Shown piece after piece: positions 34,321 through 41,134 of a stretch of DNA of 41,134 nucleotides; position 1 is the first letter of the stretch, and every line of letters begins with the position of its first letter. A model generated the notes under the pieces. The model did not search any database. It was not told where the DNA came from and was given only the letters and a program-made list of their open reading frames with translations. The translations under genes and the position numbers were made by a program. Source of the DNA: Deltaproteobacteria bacterium (GTDB lineage: Bacteria > Myxococcota > Myxococcia > Myxococcales > JAHFDP01); contig JAHFDP010000035.1 in NCBI GenBank assembly GCA_023248955.1, forward strand, positions 1-41,134, written 5' to 3'.

Positions 34321-34327
34321 CCGTCGG

Positions 34328-35500
34328 CTAGCCCGCGACCAGAACCAATTTCGTCAGTTCCGCGGGCGCGCCCAGGCGCATCGGCGGGCCCCAGGTTCCG
34401 GTGCCGCAGCTCACGTAAATTTGCGTGGAGCCCACGTGATGATGGCCAGCGATGAACGGCTGCGTCAGCGCCACCAGCGCGCCGAAGGGAGCGATCTGCC
34501 CACCGTGCGTGTGTCCGGAGAGCTGGAGTCCGACGCCCATCTGCGCGGCTTCGTGAATCTGTTTTGGCTGATGCGCGAGCAGCACCAACTCGCGATCGGT
34601 AGCGCGGCCGGCCAGCGCGCGCGCGAGGTTGGGGCCATGTCCCGGAATATTCGCCATCCAGTCGTCGACGCCGGCGAGATCGAAAGACGCCGCATCGCCA
34701 ATGGAGACGCGCTCGTTGCGCAAGGTGCGAATGCCGATTCGCGAAAGCTCCGCGAGCCACGCATCGGCACCGGAGTAGTACTCGTGATTGCCGGTGATGA
34801 AGAACGTTCCGTAGCGCGATCGCAACGTCGCCAGCGGGGCCACGAGCGGACCGAGTCGCTCCACCGATCCGTCCACCAGATCGCCTGTAATACAAACGAT
34901 ATCAGGTCGCAGTGCCTGGGTCTTCTCGATGATCTGTTGAACGAACGCGCCGCCCGCCGTACTGCCGATGTGCAAATCGGTAAGCTGCACGATGGTGAGT
35001 CCGGACAATTCCCGTGGCAGACGCGCGAGTTGAATCGGCACCTCACGCACTTCGATGTCGCCGAGTCCATTGCGCAACGCGACCGCGCCCAGTGCGGCGC
35101 CGGCGGCTCCCGCGGTCCCCGCCATCACGCGCGAAAGAAAAAGTCGGCGGCTGGCATCGAAGGCGCTCTCTTGGCCAAACGACCAAATGCCCGCGGCGAG
35201 AATGAGCCGCAGAACATCGAACGACGCCAGCAGCACCACCAGAAGAAAGCCCACGCCCATCCAGGAAAATGCCGCGGTACTGAGCATGCGCGCGATTCGC
35301 TCGGGCAATTGGCGCGACGCGAAAAGCATGATCGGTCCGGAAATGGCGAGGAGCGCGAGTGCGATCGTGGCGATGCGATGCCACGGCGCGGGCAGCGCGA
35401 CGTCGCGCACCAACCGAATCCAGAGATAGGCGTGCAGTCCACCGAAAATGCTGAGCGCGACAGCGAGAAAGGCGACGAGCGGGCGCAGCGGTGATCGCAT
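34328..35500 (-). CDS. Membrane-anchored metallophosphoesterase
   Basis: 390 residues. Four predicted membrane helices at the N-terminus (LVAFLAVALSIFGGLHAYLW, IATIALALLAISGPIMLF, WMGVGFLLVVLLASFDVL and a short further helix about 120-145) precede the calcineurin-like domain. The dinuclear metal motifs are TDLHIG, GDLVDG, GNHEYY and SGHTHGGQ. The domain faces the periplasm by topology, and the family includes YkuE/UDP-2,3-diacylglucosamine-like hydrolases. Substrate is unknown. It converges with the aminotransferase, the two stops being seven bases apart. Confidence 0.92.
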   Translation of the reverse strand: MRSPLRPLVAFLAVALSIFGGLHAYLWIRLVRDVALPAPWHRIATIALALLAISGPIMLFASRQLPERIARMLSTAAFSWMGVGFLLVVLLASFDVLRLILAAGIWSFGQESAFDASRRLFLSRVMAGTAGAAGAALGAVALRNGLGDIEVREVPIQLARLPRELSGLTIVQLTDLHIGSTAGGAFVQQIIEKTQALRPDIVCITGDLVDGSVERLGPLVAPLATLRSRYGTFFITGNHEYYSGADAWLAELSRIGIRTLRNERVSIGDAASFDLAGVDDWMANIPGHGPNLARALAGRATDRELVLLAHQPKQIHEAAQMGVGLQLSGHTHGGQIAPFGALVALTQPFIAGHHHVGSTQIYVSCGTGTWGPPMRLGAPAELTKLVLVAG

Positions 35501-35521
35501 GTATGTCGTTTGTAGTACGCG

Positions 35522-36391
35522 CTACCGCGCCGACCAACTCGGCGTCTTGCCGTCGCCGATGAGCAGCTTGGGATCTTCGTCTTTGTCAACGCTCGCCGCG
35601 TAGATGTTGTCGGTGCCGCCGGAGTTCGATTGAAAGGCCACGAAGCTTCCATCGAATGACCAAGAGGGCCAGGTGTCATCACCGTCCGGAGTTCCGCGCA
35701 GTTGATGCGGCGACGAGCCGTCGGCGTTCATGACGAATGGCCTCGGATGGCCACCGCCGCTGGATGGCAAAGAAAAAGCGATGCGCGCGCCGTTTGGCGA
35801 AAAGACCGCGCGGCTCAGCACCTGGCCGAGACCAGACGGCGTGATTGGCGTCAGCTGTCCGCTCCCATCGGCGGGCACGGTGCCGAGGCCGGAAGTGAAG
35901 ACCGCCAGCAGGCGCGCGCCGTCGGCGCTGAACGAAGGAAAGCTCGCGGACGTGGGCGTGGTGATGAGTCGCGGAGAGCCGCTGCCATCCGCGTTAACGA
36001 TGAAGAGTTGCGCGTTGCCGCCCGAGGTGACGTGAAAGACGAGCTGCGATCCGTCGCGGCTCCACGCGGGTGCCTCGGCGCGATCGCCGTTGGTCTGTGC
36101 GGCCGAGAGTTGTCGCGGGGTGCCGCCGGAAACGGAGGTGGCCCAGATGTCGCTACCGTTGCCGGATGTCTGCGCGTACGCAACGGTCTGTCCGTTGGGC
36201 GAGAGCGCGGGTTGTTGCGTGTTGCTGGTGGTGGTGATTCGCGTTTCGCCGGACGCGCCGTCGTCATTGATGACCCACACGTCGCCGCCGCGCGAGAAGG
36301 CGATTCGGCCGCCGATGCCACCGCCGCCGCCGAGGTCCTTCGGTTCGCAAGCGGCGAGGAGAAGAAGCGAGAGTGAAAAGCGGCGGAACAT
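35522..36391 (-). CDS. TolB-like beta-propeller lipoprotein
   Basis: 289 residues. The signal MFRRFSLSLLLLAACEPK has lipobox LAAC. Residues then run through five or six PD40 units: PALSPNGQTVAYAQTSGNGS, PAWSRDGSQLVFHV, PSFSADGARLLAVF, AVFSPNGARIAFSL and PSWSFDGSFVAFQS. This is the form of TolB C-terminal propellers, but no N-terminal TolB domain is present. AGGAGG four bases before the ATG and a promoter 18 bases farther give strong support for the start. Likely a periplasmic or outer-membrane scaffold. Confidence 0.9.
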   Translation of the reverse strand: MFRRFSLSLLLLAACEPKDLGGGGGIGGRIAFSRGGDVWVINDDGASGETRITTTSNTQQPALSPNGQTVAYAQTSGNGSDIWATSVSGGTPRQLSAAQTNGDRAEAPAWSRDGSQLVFHVTSGGNAQLFIVNADGSGSPRLITTPTSASFPSFSADGARLLAVFTSGLGTVPADGSGQLTPITPSGLGQVLSRAVFSPNGARIAFSLPSSGGGHPRPFVMNADGSSPHQLRGTPDGDDTWPSWSFDGSFVAFQSNSGGTDNIYAASVDKDEDPKLLIGDGKTPSWSAR

Positions 36392-36415
36392 GGGGCCTCC
36401 TTGGGTTGGGTCGGG

Positions 36416-36444
36416 AATATACGAACGAGAAGGCGATTGGTCAG
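36416..36444 (-). promoter_or_regulatory. Promoter of the TolB-like lipoprotein gene
   Basis: On the minus strand CTGACC (36439-36444), 17 bases, TATATT (36416-36421). Transcription would start near 36409 and give a short leader holding AGGAGG. The -10 is close to consensus. Confidence 0.55.
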
Positions 36445-36469
36445 CCGTGTAATGCAAAGTATTTCATTG

Positions 36470-37477
36470 TCATACGCTGGTTTTGTGCGCCTTGAAAATA
36501 CGAAAGAGCAAAAACAGGCTCGGCCACAGGACGAGGGAGCCGACGACCAGCGCGCCGAGGAGAAGTCGCAACGTCGCTGGCGGCGCGGCGGCGGAAGTGA
36601 GCGTGACGTCGGGGACGATCAAGTAGGGAAATTGCGAGGCGGCCCAGCCGAGAACGATCAATGCGACCTGCGCGGCGGCGGCGATTCGCGCGAAGAGTGT
36701 GCGACGATTGAGAAGCGCGATGACGAGCGTGATGCCGGCGAGCGCGGTGGTGGCATGCAGCGGCAACGCCCAGGCGCGGTTGGTCAAGCCGCTTCGGACG
36801 AGCGGTGCGCCTGTCTCTGCGAGGAGAAAAACGACGAGCGCGAGCGCGCCCACCACCGCGGAGGTGATCAGCGCGCGGAGACGAAAATCTTCGCGGAGAT
36901 CTTCTTCGTCCGCTTCGGCGGTGAGGTAGACGGCAGCGAGAAGTGCAAACAGTGCCAGCGCGAAGACGCCGACGGTAAGCGGAAACGGCTGTGTCCATGG
37001 AGACAAGAATCCGTGCGCGGGAACGCCGTTCACGAGACGTAAATCGCCCGAGGCCAACGCGCCGACGATGGTTCCCAAAAGAAGCGGTGCCACCACCGAT
37101 GCGATGGAGAAGAGCACGCCCCAACGGCGTTGCGCCGCGACGCCCCGATCTTCGTACGCGCGAAAGGTGAAGGCGGCGCCGCGCATCACGATGCCGAGCA
37201 GGAGCAACGTGAGCGGCACGTGCAGCGCGATACCGAGCGCCGCGAACGCCGCGGGAAATCCGGTGAAGAGCACCACCACCACGAGGATCAGCCAGACGTG
37301 GTTCGCTTCCCAGATCGGCCCGATGGCGGATTCGATCAGCGCGCGTTGGCGTTTGGCGCGTGGCCCCCAGGCGAGAAGATCCCACACGCCGCCGCCGAAA
37401 TCCGCGCCTCCGAAGAGCGCGTAGAGCACGAGCGCGCCGATGCACGCCGCGCCGACGAGTGTCTCAAGCGCCGGCAT
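36470..37477 (-). CDS. cydB: Cytochrome bd-type quinol oxidase subunit II
   Basis: 335 residues with about eight membrane helices, the length of CydB. VLYALFGGADFGGGVWDLLA, PIWEANHVWLILVVVVLFTG and FPAAFAALGIALHVPLTLLL are family signatures. It is the second subunit of the O2-reducing quinol oxidase. MPALETLVGAA is the likely start (ATG 37475-37477); it overlaps the end of cydA by 14 bases. The C-terminal end is short, FRIFKAHKTSV. Confidence 0.95.
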   Translation of the reverse strand: MPALETLVGAACIGALVLYALFGGADFGGGVWDLLAWGPRAKRQRALIESAIGPIWEANHVWLILVVVVLFTGFPAAFAALGIALHVPLTLLLLGIVMRGAAFTFRAYEDRGVAAQRRWGVLFSIASVVAPLLLGTIVGALASGDLRLVNGVPAHGFLSPWTQPFPLTVGVFALALFALLAAVYLTAEADEEDLREDFRLRALITSAVVGALALVVFLLAETGAPLVRSGLTNRAWALPLHATTALAGITLVIALLNRRTLFARIAAAAQVALIVLGWAASQFPYLIVPDVTLTSAAAPPATLRLLLGALVVGSLVLWPSLFLLFRIFKAHKTSV

Positions 37478-38777
37478 GATCGTCTCGCGCAACATCGGTT
37501 TTGAGAATCTGGTGCCAGAGTAGGTAGGCCACGGCGGCCGCGAGAAAAAGATAGACGGTGGTGAAAATCCAGAACGGTATTGCGAGCGCGGGAAACGGAG
37601 TCACGGCGTCGAACGTCCGCATCACTCCGGCGATGATCCAAGGTTGGCGGCCTTCTTCGGTGACCAGCCAGCCCGCTTCCAGCGCGACAAATCCGAGCGG
37701 CCCGCAAATCGCTGTGGCGAGGAGAAAGGCGCGCGGCCAAGGACGGCGACGCCACCGGAGCAGAGCGGCCCACAGCGCAATCGCCAGCATCGCCATGCCG
37801 CAACCGACCATCGTTTGAAAAGAGAGATGCGTTGCACGCACCGGCGGCCAATCACGTTTGGCGAATGCGTCGAGGCCACGCACCTCGGCGTGCGGATCAT
37901 GAAAGGCGATGAGCGACAGACCGTTCGGTACTTGGATCGCGAACGGCGTGGTTTCGGTGGTGATGTCCGGGAGTCCCCCGATGCGCAGCGGCGCGCCACG
38001 CTCGGTGTGGAACTGTCCTTCCATGGCCGCAAGCTTGATCGGTTCGAGCCGCGCCACCGCTCGTGCGCTGACGTCACCACTGATCGGTTGTAATACGGCC
38101 ATCACGGCGCCCACAGAGAGGCCGATGGCCAGCGCGCGTTGATGAAAGAGACTCGTGGGTTCTCGCAAAAGCAGAGCAGCGTGGACACCGGAAAGCGCGA
38201 AGGCCGTCGACTGGTAACTGGCGATGAGCGCGTGCAGCACCTCGTGCAGCGCCGCCGGACTGCGCATCGCCGCAATCGGATCGACCTGCTGCGCGATGCC
38301 GTTCGCGAGCATAAATCCGACAGGCGTGTTCATCCAGGCGTTGGCGAGCACCACGAACAGCGCGGAGGCTGCGCCGGAAATCGCGACGATGATTCCGCTC
38401 CACAAGTGCAGCCGAGGCGAGGTGCGATCCCAACCGTAGAGGTAGATCCCGAGAAAGATTGCTTCGGTGAAAAAGGCGAATCCCTCGAGTGAAAAGGGTA
38501 GGCCGATGATGGCGCCAGCGAAGGCCATGAAATGTGGCCACAGGAGGCCAAGTTCGAACGAGAGCACGGTGCCGGAGACCGCGCCGACGGCGAAAAGGAT
38601 GGCCGTTCCTTTTGACCAACGACGTGCCAGTTCGAGGTAGACCGCGTCGCCGGTGCGGCGGCCGCGCCATTCGGCGATGACCATCAATGCGGGGAGCGCT
38701 ACGCCCACGGCGGCGAAGACGATGTGGAAAGCGAGCGAAAGGCCCATTTGCGCGCGGGCGAAGTCGAGCTCGGACAT
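37464..38777 (-). CDS. cydA: Cytochrome bd-type quinol oxidase subunit I, short Q-loop
   Basis: 437 residues, shorter than the E. coli subunit (522). Heme ligands: His18 in SLAFHIVF, His182 in HALIASYQ, Met in FQTMVGCGM. Glu98 and Glu105 of LEGFAFFTEAIF are the proton-channel acids. EEGRQPWIIAGVMRT is the family GRQPW segment. The quinol-binding loop (GQFHTERGAPLRIGG and following) is short, as in the cyanide-insensitive type. Reduces O2 to water from quinol without proton pumping. MSELDFARAQ at 38775-38777 is the start; an upstream in-frame extension is intergenic repeat. Precedes cydB. Confidence 0.95.
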   Translation of the reverse strand: MSELDFARAQMGLSLAFHIVFAAVGVALPALMVIAEWRGRRTGDAVYLELARRWSKGTAILFAVGAVSGTVLSFELGLLWPHFMAFAGAIIGLPFSLEGFAFFTEAIFLGIYLYGWDRTSPRLHLWSGIIVAISGAASALFVVLANAWMNTPVGFMLANGIAQQVDPIAAMRSPAALHEVLHALIASYQSTAFALSGVHAALLLREPTSLFHQRALAIGLSVGAVMAVLQPISGDVSARAVARLEPIKLAAMEGQFHTERGAPLRIGGLPDITTETTPFAIQVPNGLSLIAFHDPHAEVRGLDAFAKRDWPPVRATHLSFQTMVGCGMAMLAIALWAALLRWRRRPWPRAFLLATAICGPLGFVALEAGWLVTEEGRQPWIIAGVMRTFDAVTPFPALAIPFWIFTTVYLFLAAAVAYLLWHQILKTDVARDDHAGA

Positions 38778-38802
38778 GGCTATTCGTTGTCCGTCATGGA
38801 GT

Positions 38803-38914
38803 ATTCCCTCCCCCCTTTGCGGGGGAGGGTTAGGGTGGGGGGACCGAAACCAAGAGCGAGTAACGCGCACCCCCACTCTGACTCTCCCTCTTCAAGGGGG
38901 AGGAAAATAGCGTG
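38803..38914. repeat. Intergenic paired palindromic repeat (REP/REPIN-like), copy 2
   Basis: Arms CCCTCCCCCCTTTGCGGGGG and CCCTCTTCAAGGGGGAGG flank GGGTTAGGGTGGGGGGACCG and ACCCCCACTCTGACTC. The block order matches the copy at 7035-7153. In translation it yields the HPNPPPQRGEG pattern seen in the false upstream extension of cydA. It is in the gap between cydA and purL, a 157-base stretch. Confidence 0.8.
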
Positions 38915-38934
38915 GAGATGGTTGTTCCCCACGG

Positions 38935-41134
38935 CTAGAGCCGAAGCGCCTTGGAAATTCCGCCTCGCCAAGCGGAGTCGAGATCGCCGAGCGGCGTGGT
39001 CACCAAAACGTCGCCACCGCTTCGCATGACCAGCGCCATGCCGCCCACCGCGCCGATGTCCGCGGCCGGAACTTTGTCCGCGCTGCAGATCGCGAGTACC
39101 TGAGCCGCATGTTCCGCGGCGCACGACACGATCGCGCGTCCCGCGTCTTCGCCGAACAGAAGCGCGGCGTTTGAGAGGAGGCCCTGTCCCCCTCCGCCAC
39201 CCAGCAAAGCTGGGCTGGCCCCTGGGTCGCTCTTGGCGTCACTCGCGTGCGCCAGTCCGGGCAGGGTCACGTCGGCGCCAAGATGCGGACCGCTGCCGCT
39301 GATGCAGCATTCCGAAAGTGCCACCGCCACGCCGCCGTCGCTGCAGTCGTGCGCGCTGGCCGCGAGGCCGTCGCGAATTAATTTGCGAAGCGCGTGTTGC
39401 AGACGGCGCTCGGCTTCGAGATCGAGCGGCGGTGGCGCGCCGGCGCAGAGACCATGGACGGTGGAGAGAAACTCGCTCGCGCCGAGGTGTCCGCGCGTTT
39501 CGCCGAGGAGAATCACGCGGTGGCCGCGTTGCCGAAAGGCCATGCCGACCGTGCGCGATGCGTCGTCGCAGAGTCCCACCATGCCGATCGTCGGCGTGGG
39601 AAAAATCGCGCTGCCGTTGGTCTCGTTGTAGAGCGAGACGTTGCCGGAGATGACCGGCGTGCCGAGCGCTTCGCACGCTTCGCGAATGCCCTCGACGGAC
39701 TGCTCGAGCTGCCACAACACCTCGGGCCGCTCTGGATTTCCGAAGTTGAGGCAGTCGGTCACAGCCAGCGGTTCGCCGCCGACGCAAGCGATGTTGCGTG
39801 CGCATTCGACGACCGCGTGCGCCGCGCCGAGCCGCGGATCGAGCGAGACGTAGCGCGAGTTGCAATCCACCGCGATGGCTAGGCCCTGCGCGGATTGCCC
39901 GGTGAGTCGCACCACGGCCGCGTCGCCGTCGCCGCAACGCACCGCTGCGCCTAGGCGCACCATGTGATCGTACTGTCGGTAGATCCATTCTTTCGAAGCA
40001 ATGTTGGGCGCGGCGAGAAGTTGCAAGAGCGTTGCGCCGAGATCGCTCGGTTCCGCAAACGCGGGGAGCCGTTGCCGCTCGGCGAAATCGGCGGGTGCAC
40101 GCGTGGGCCGCTCGTAAACGGGCGCTTCGTCGGTGAGCAACGTGACCGGAATGTCGCCGACCACCGATCCCGCGTCGCGCAAAACGAGATGGCCGGATGT
40201 GGTCACCTTGCCGATTTGCACGCAGGAGAGATCCCACTTGCCGAAAACACGCAGCACTTCCTCTTCGCGGCCCTGCTTGCAGACCAGCAGCATGCGCTCC
40301 TGCGATTCGGAGAGCATCACGTCGTAGGGCGTCATCCCCGATTCGCGGCGCGGGACGCGATCGAGATCCAGCTCCAAGCCGCTCCCGGCGCGGCCGGCCA
40401 TCTCGGCGGACGACGACGTAAGTCCCGCCGCGCCCATATCTTGAATACCGACCAGCGCGTCGGTACGCATGATTTCGAGGCAAGCTTCGAGCAGCAATTT
40501 TTCGGTGAAGGGATCGCCGACCTGCACCGTGGGCCGGAGCTGTTCGGATCCTTCGTTGAATTCCGCCGACGCCATGGTGGCGCCGTGAATGCCGTCTTTG
40601 CCGGTGCGCGCGCCGACGTAAAAAACCGGATTGCCCACGCCGCTGGCGGTGCCGCGGAAGATGCGGTCCGATTTGATGAGGCCGACCGCCATCGCGTTCA
40701 CGAGGCAATTGCCGTCGTAGCTCGAATCGAACGCCACTTCGCCGCCGACGGTGGGAATGCCGACCGCGTTGCCGTAACCGCCGATGCCGGCCACCACGCC
40801 CTCGACGAGATGCGCGGTGCGCGGATGTGACGGGCTGCCGAAACGCAAGCTATTCAATACCGCAATGGGTCGCGCGCCCATGGTGAAGACGTCGCGCAAG
40901 ATGCCGCCCACGCCAGTCGCCGCGCCTTGGTAGGGCTCGATGTAGCTAGGGTGGTTGTGCGATTCCATTTTGAAGGCGACGGCGAGTCCGCCGCCGATGT
41001 CGACGACGCCCGCGTTCTCGCCGGGGCCTTGCAAGACGCGCGGGCCGGTGGTGGGCAAGCGGCGCAAGAAGCGCTTCGACGATTTGTAGGCGCAGTGCTC
41101 GCTCCACATGGCGCCGAAGATGCCGAGCTCCAGT
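38935..41134 (-). CDS. purL: Phosphoribosylformylglycinamidine synthase subunit PurL, N-terminus cut by window edge
   Basis: About 733 residues of the small-type PurL, the ATP-dependent FGAR amidotransferase step of purine synthesis. The visible part starts [20 protein letters not shown], which in the family lies a few dozen residues from the start, so translation begins off the window. Conserved parts include [84 protein letters not shown] and [12 protein letters not shown]. An unusual insert, about 25 residues with [18 protein letters not shown], lies before LFGEDAGR and looks like an in-frame palindromic repeat. Confidence 0.95.
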   Translation of the reverse strand, partial: LELGIFGAMWSEHCAYKSSKRFLRRLPTTGPRVLQGPGENAGVVDIGGGLAVAFKMESHNHPSYIEPYQGAATGVGGILRDVFTMGARPIAVLNSLRFGSPSHPRTAHLVEGVVAGIGGYGNAVGIPTVGGEVAFDSSYDGNCLVNAMAVGLIKSDRIFRGTASGVGNPVFYVGARTGKDGIHGATMASAEFNEGSEQLRPTVQVGDPFTEKLLLEACLEIMRTDALVGIQDMGAAGLTSSSAEMAGRAGSGLELDLDRVPRRESGMTPYDVMLSESQERMLLVCKQGREEEVLRVFGKWDLSCVQIGKVTTSGHLVLRDAGSVVGDIPVTLLTDEAPVYERPTRAPADFAERQRLPAFAEPSDLGATLLQLLAAPNIASKEWIYRQYDHMVRLGAAVRCGDGDAAVVRLTGQSAQGLAIAVDCNSRYVSLDPRLGAAHAVVECARNIACVGGEPLAVTDCLNFGNPERPEVLWQLEQSVEGIREACEALGTPVISGNVSLYNETNGSAIFPTPTIGMVGLCDDASRTVGMAFRQRGHRVILLGETRGHLGASEFLSTVHGLCAGAPPPLDLEAERRLQHALRKLIRDGLAASAHDCSDGGVAVALSECCISGSGPHLGADVTLPGLAHASDAKSDPGASPALLGGGGGQGLLSNAALLFGEDAGRAIVSCAAEHAAQVLAICSADKVPAADIGAVGGMALVMRSGGDVLVTTPLGDLDSAWRGGISKALRL
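39181..39235. repeat. Palindromic repeat-like insert within purL
   Basis: CCCAGCAAAGCTGGG (39200-39214) is a six-pair hairpin with AAA loop, flanked by GGGCC/GGCCC-type and CCTCCGCC blocks. In frame it encodes the Gly/Pro-rich [17 protein letters not shown], which the PurL family does not have. Its layout (AGC-loop-GCT hairpin followed by GGCGGAGG on one strand) recalls the 54-bp repeats at 32995. It does not break the frame. Confidence 0.55.

Noticed and set aside
38778-38876. N-terminal extension of cydA
   Set aside because: It reads an intergenic repeat (HPNPPPQRGEG); the CydA family starts at MSELDFARAQ.
1-41134. Prophage, insertion sequence or biosynthetic gene cluster spanning the window
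   Set aside because: No integrase, transposase, phage structural gene, NRPS or PKS is seen; most genes are housekeeping or lipoproteins.

Overview
This 41 kb window is a gene-dense piece of a high-GC Gram-negative chromosome. The gene content fits a deltaproteobacterium / Myxococcota-like organism. It has many large predicted lipoproteins, outer-membrane beta-barrels, a TonB-dependent receptor carrying its own TonB-like N-terminal domain, MsbA, and cytochrome bd. I saw no phage, transposase, CRISPR array or rRNA. Taxonomy is an inference from gene style, not from a marker search. Long open frames opposite the real genes are a product of the strong G/C third-position bias.

Layout. 1-8.8 kb (minus strand): 3' part missing citrate synthase gltA; an alpha/beta hydrolase translationally coupled to a very large lipoprotein hydrolase (apparent CTG start); an outer-membrane beta-barrel protein; a Gly/Ser-rich lipoprotein. 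9-10.8 kb: YhbY, a PemK/MazF toxin with an overlapping RHH antitoxin, and a TPR protein. 10.9-14.8 kb (plus): TonB-dependent receptor plus coupled lipoprotein, then a DUF4160-DUF2442 pair. 14.9-18.5 kb: a lipid-metabolism block (diacylglycerol-kinase-like lipid kinase, CDP-alcohol phosphatidyltransferase, CDP-archaeol-synthase-like CTP transferase, CrtI/PYROXD2-like FAD oxidoreductase). Two lipoproteins follow, one with a collagen-like stalk and four repeated RskA-like modules. 21.7-25.7 kb: SspB-like adaptor and MsbA (minus), divergent from an ICMT-like membrane methyltransferase and an RlmK/RlmI-like methyltransferase (plus).

25.7-29.5 kb: a cytochrome-c/FTR1 iron permease and an aldehyde dehydrogenase read divergently from an intergenic region with a Fur-box-like palindrome. 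29.5-34.3 kb: a DksA-type zinc finger protein, TrmFO, a beta-propeller lipoprotein, tRNA-Cys with a readable promoter, a 3 x 54-bp tandem repeat, and an aminotransferase. 34.3-41.1 kb (minus): metallophosphoesterase, TolB-like lipoprotein, CydA-CydB, and purL (5' end missing).

The most interesting items are: the four-gene lipid block, which reads as a kinase / CTP-activation / headgroup-transfer / redox sequence and uses an archaeal-type CDP-lipid synthase fold; a palindromic repeat apparently inserted in frame within purL and related in design to the 54-bp tandem repeat; two further families of intergenic paired palindromes; the CTG-initiated lipoprotein; and the Fur-type control region for the iron permease and aldehyde dehydrogenase.
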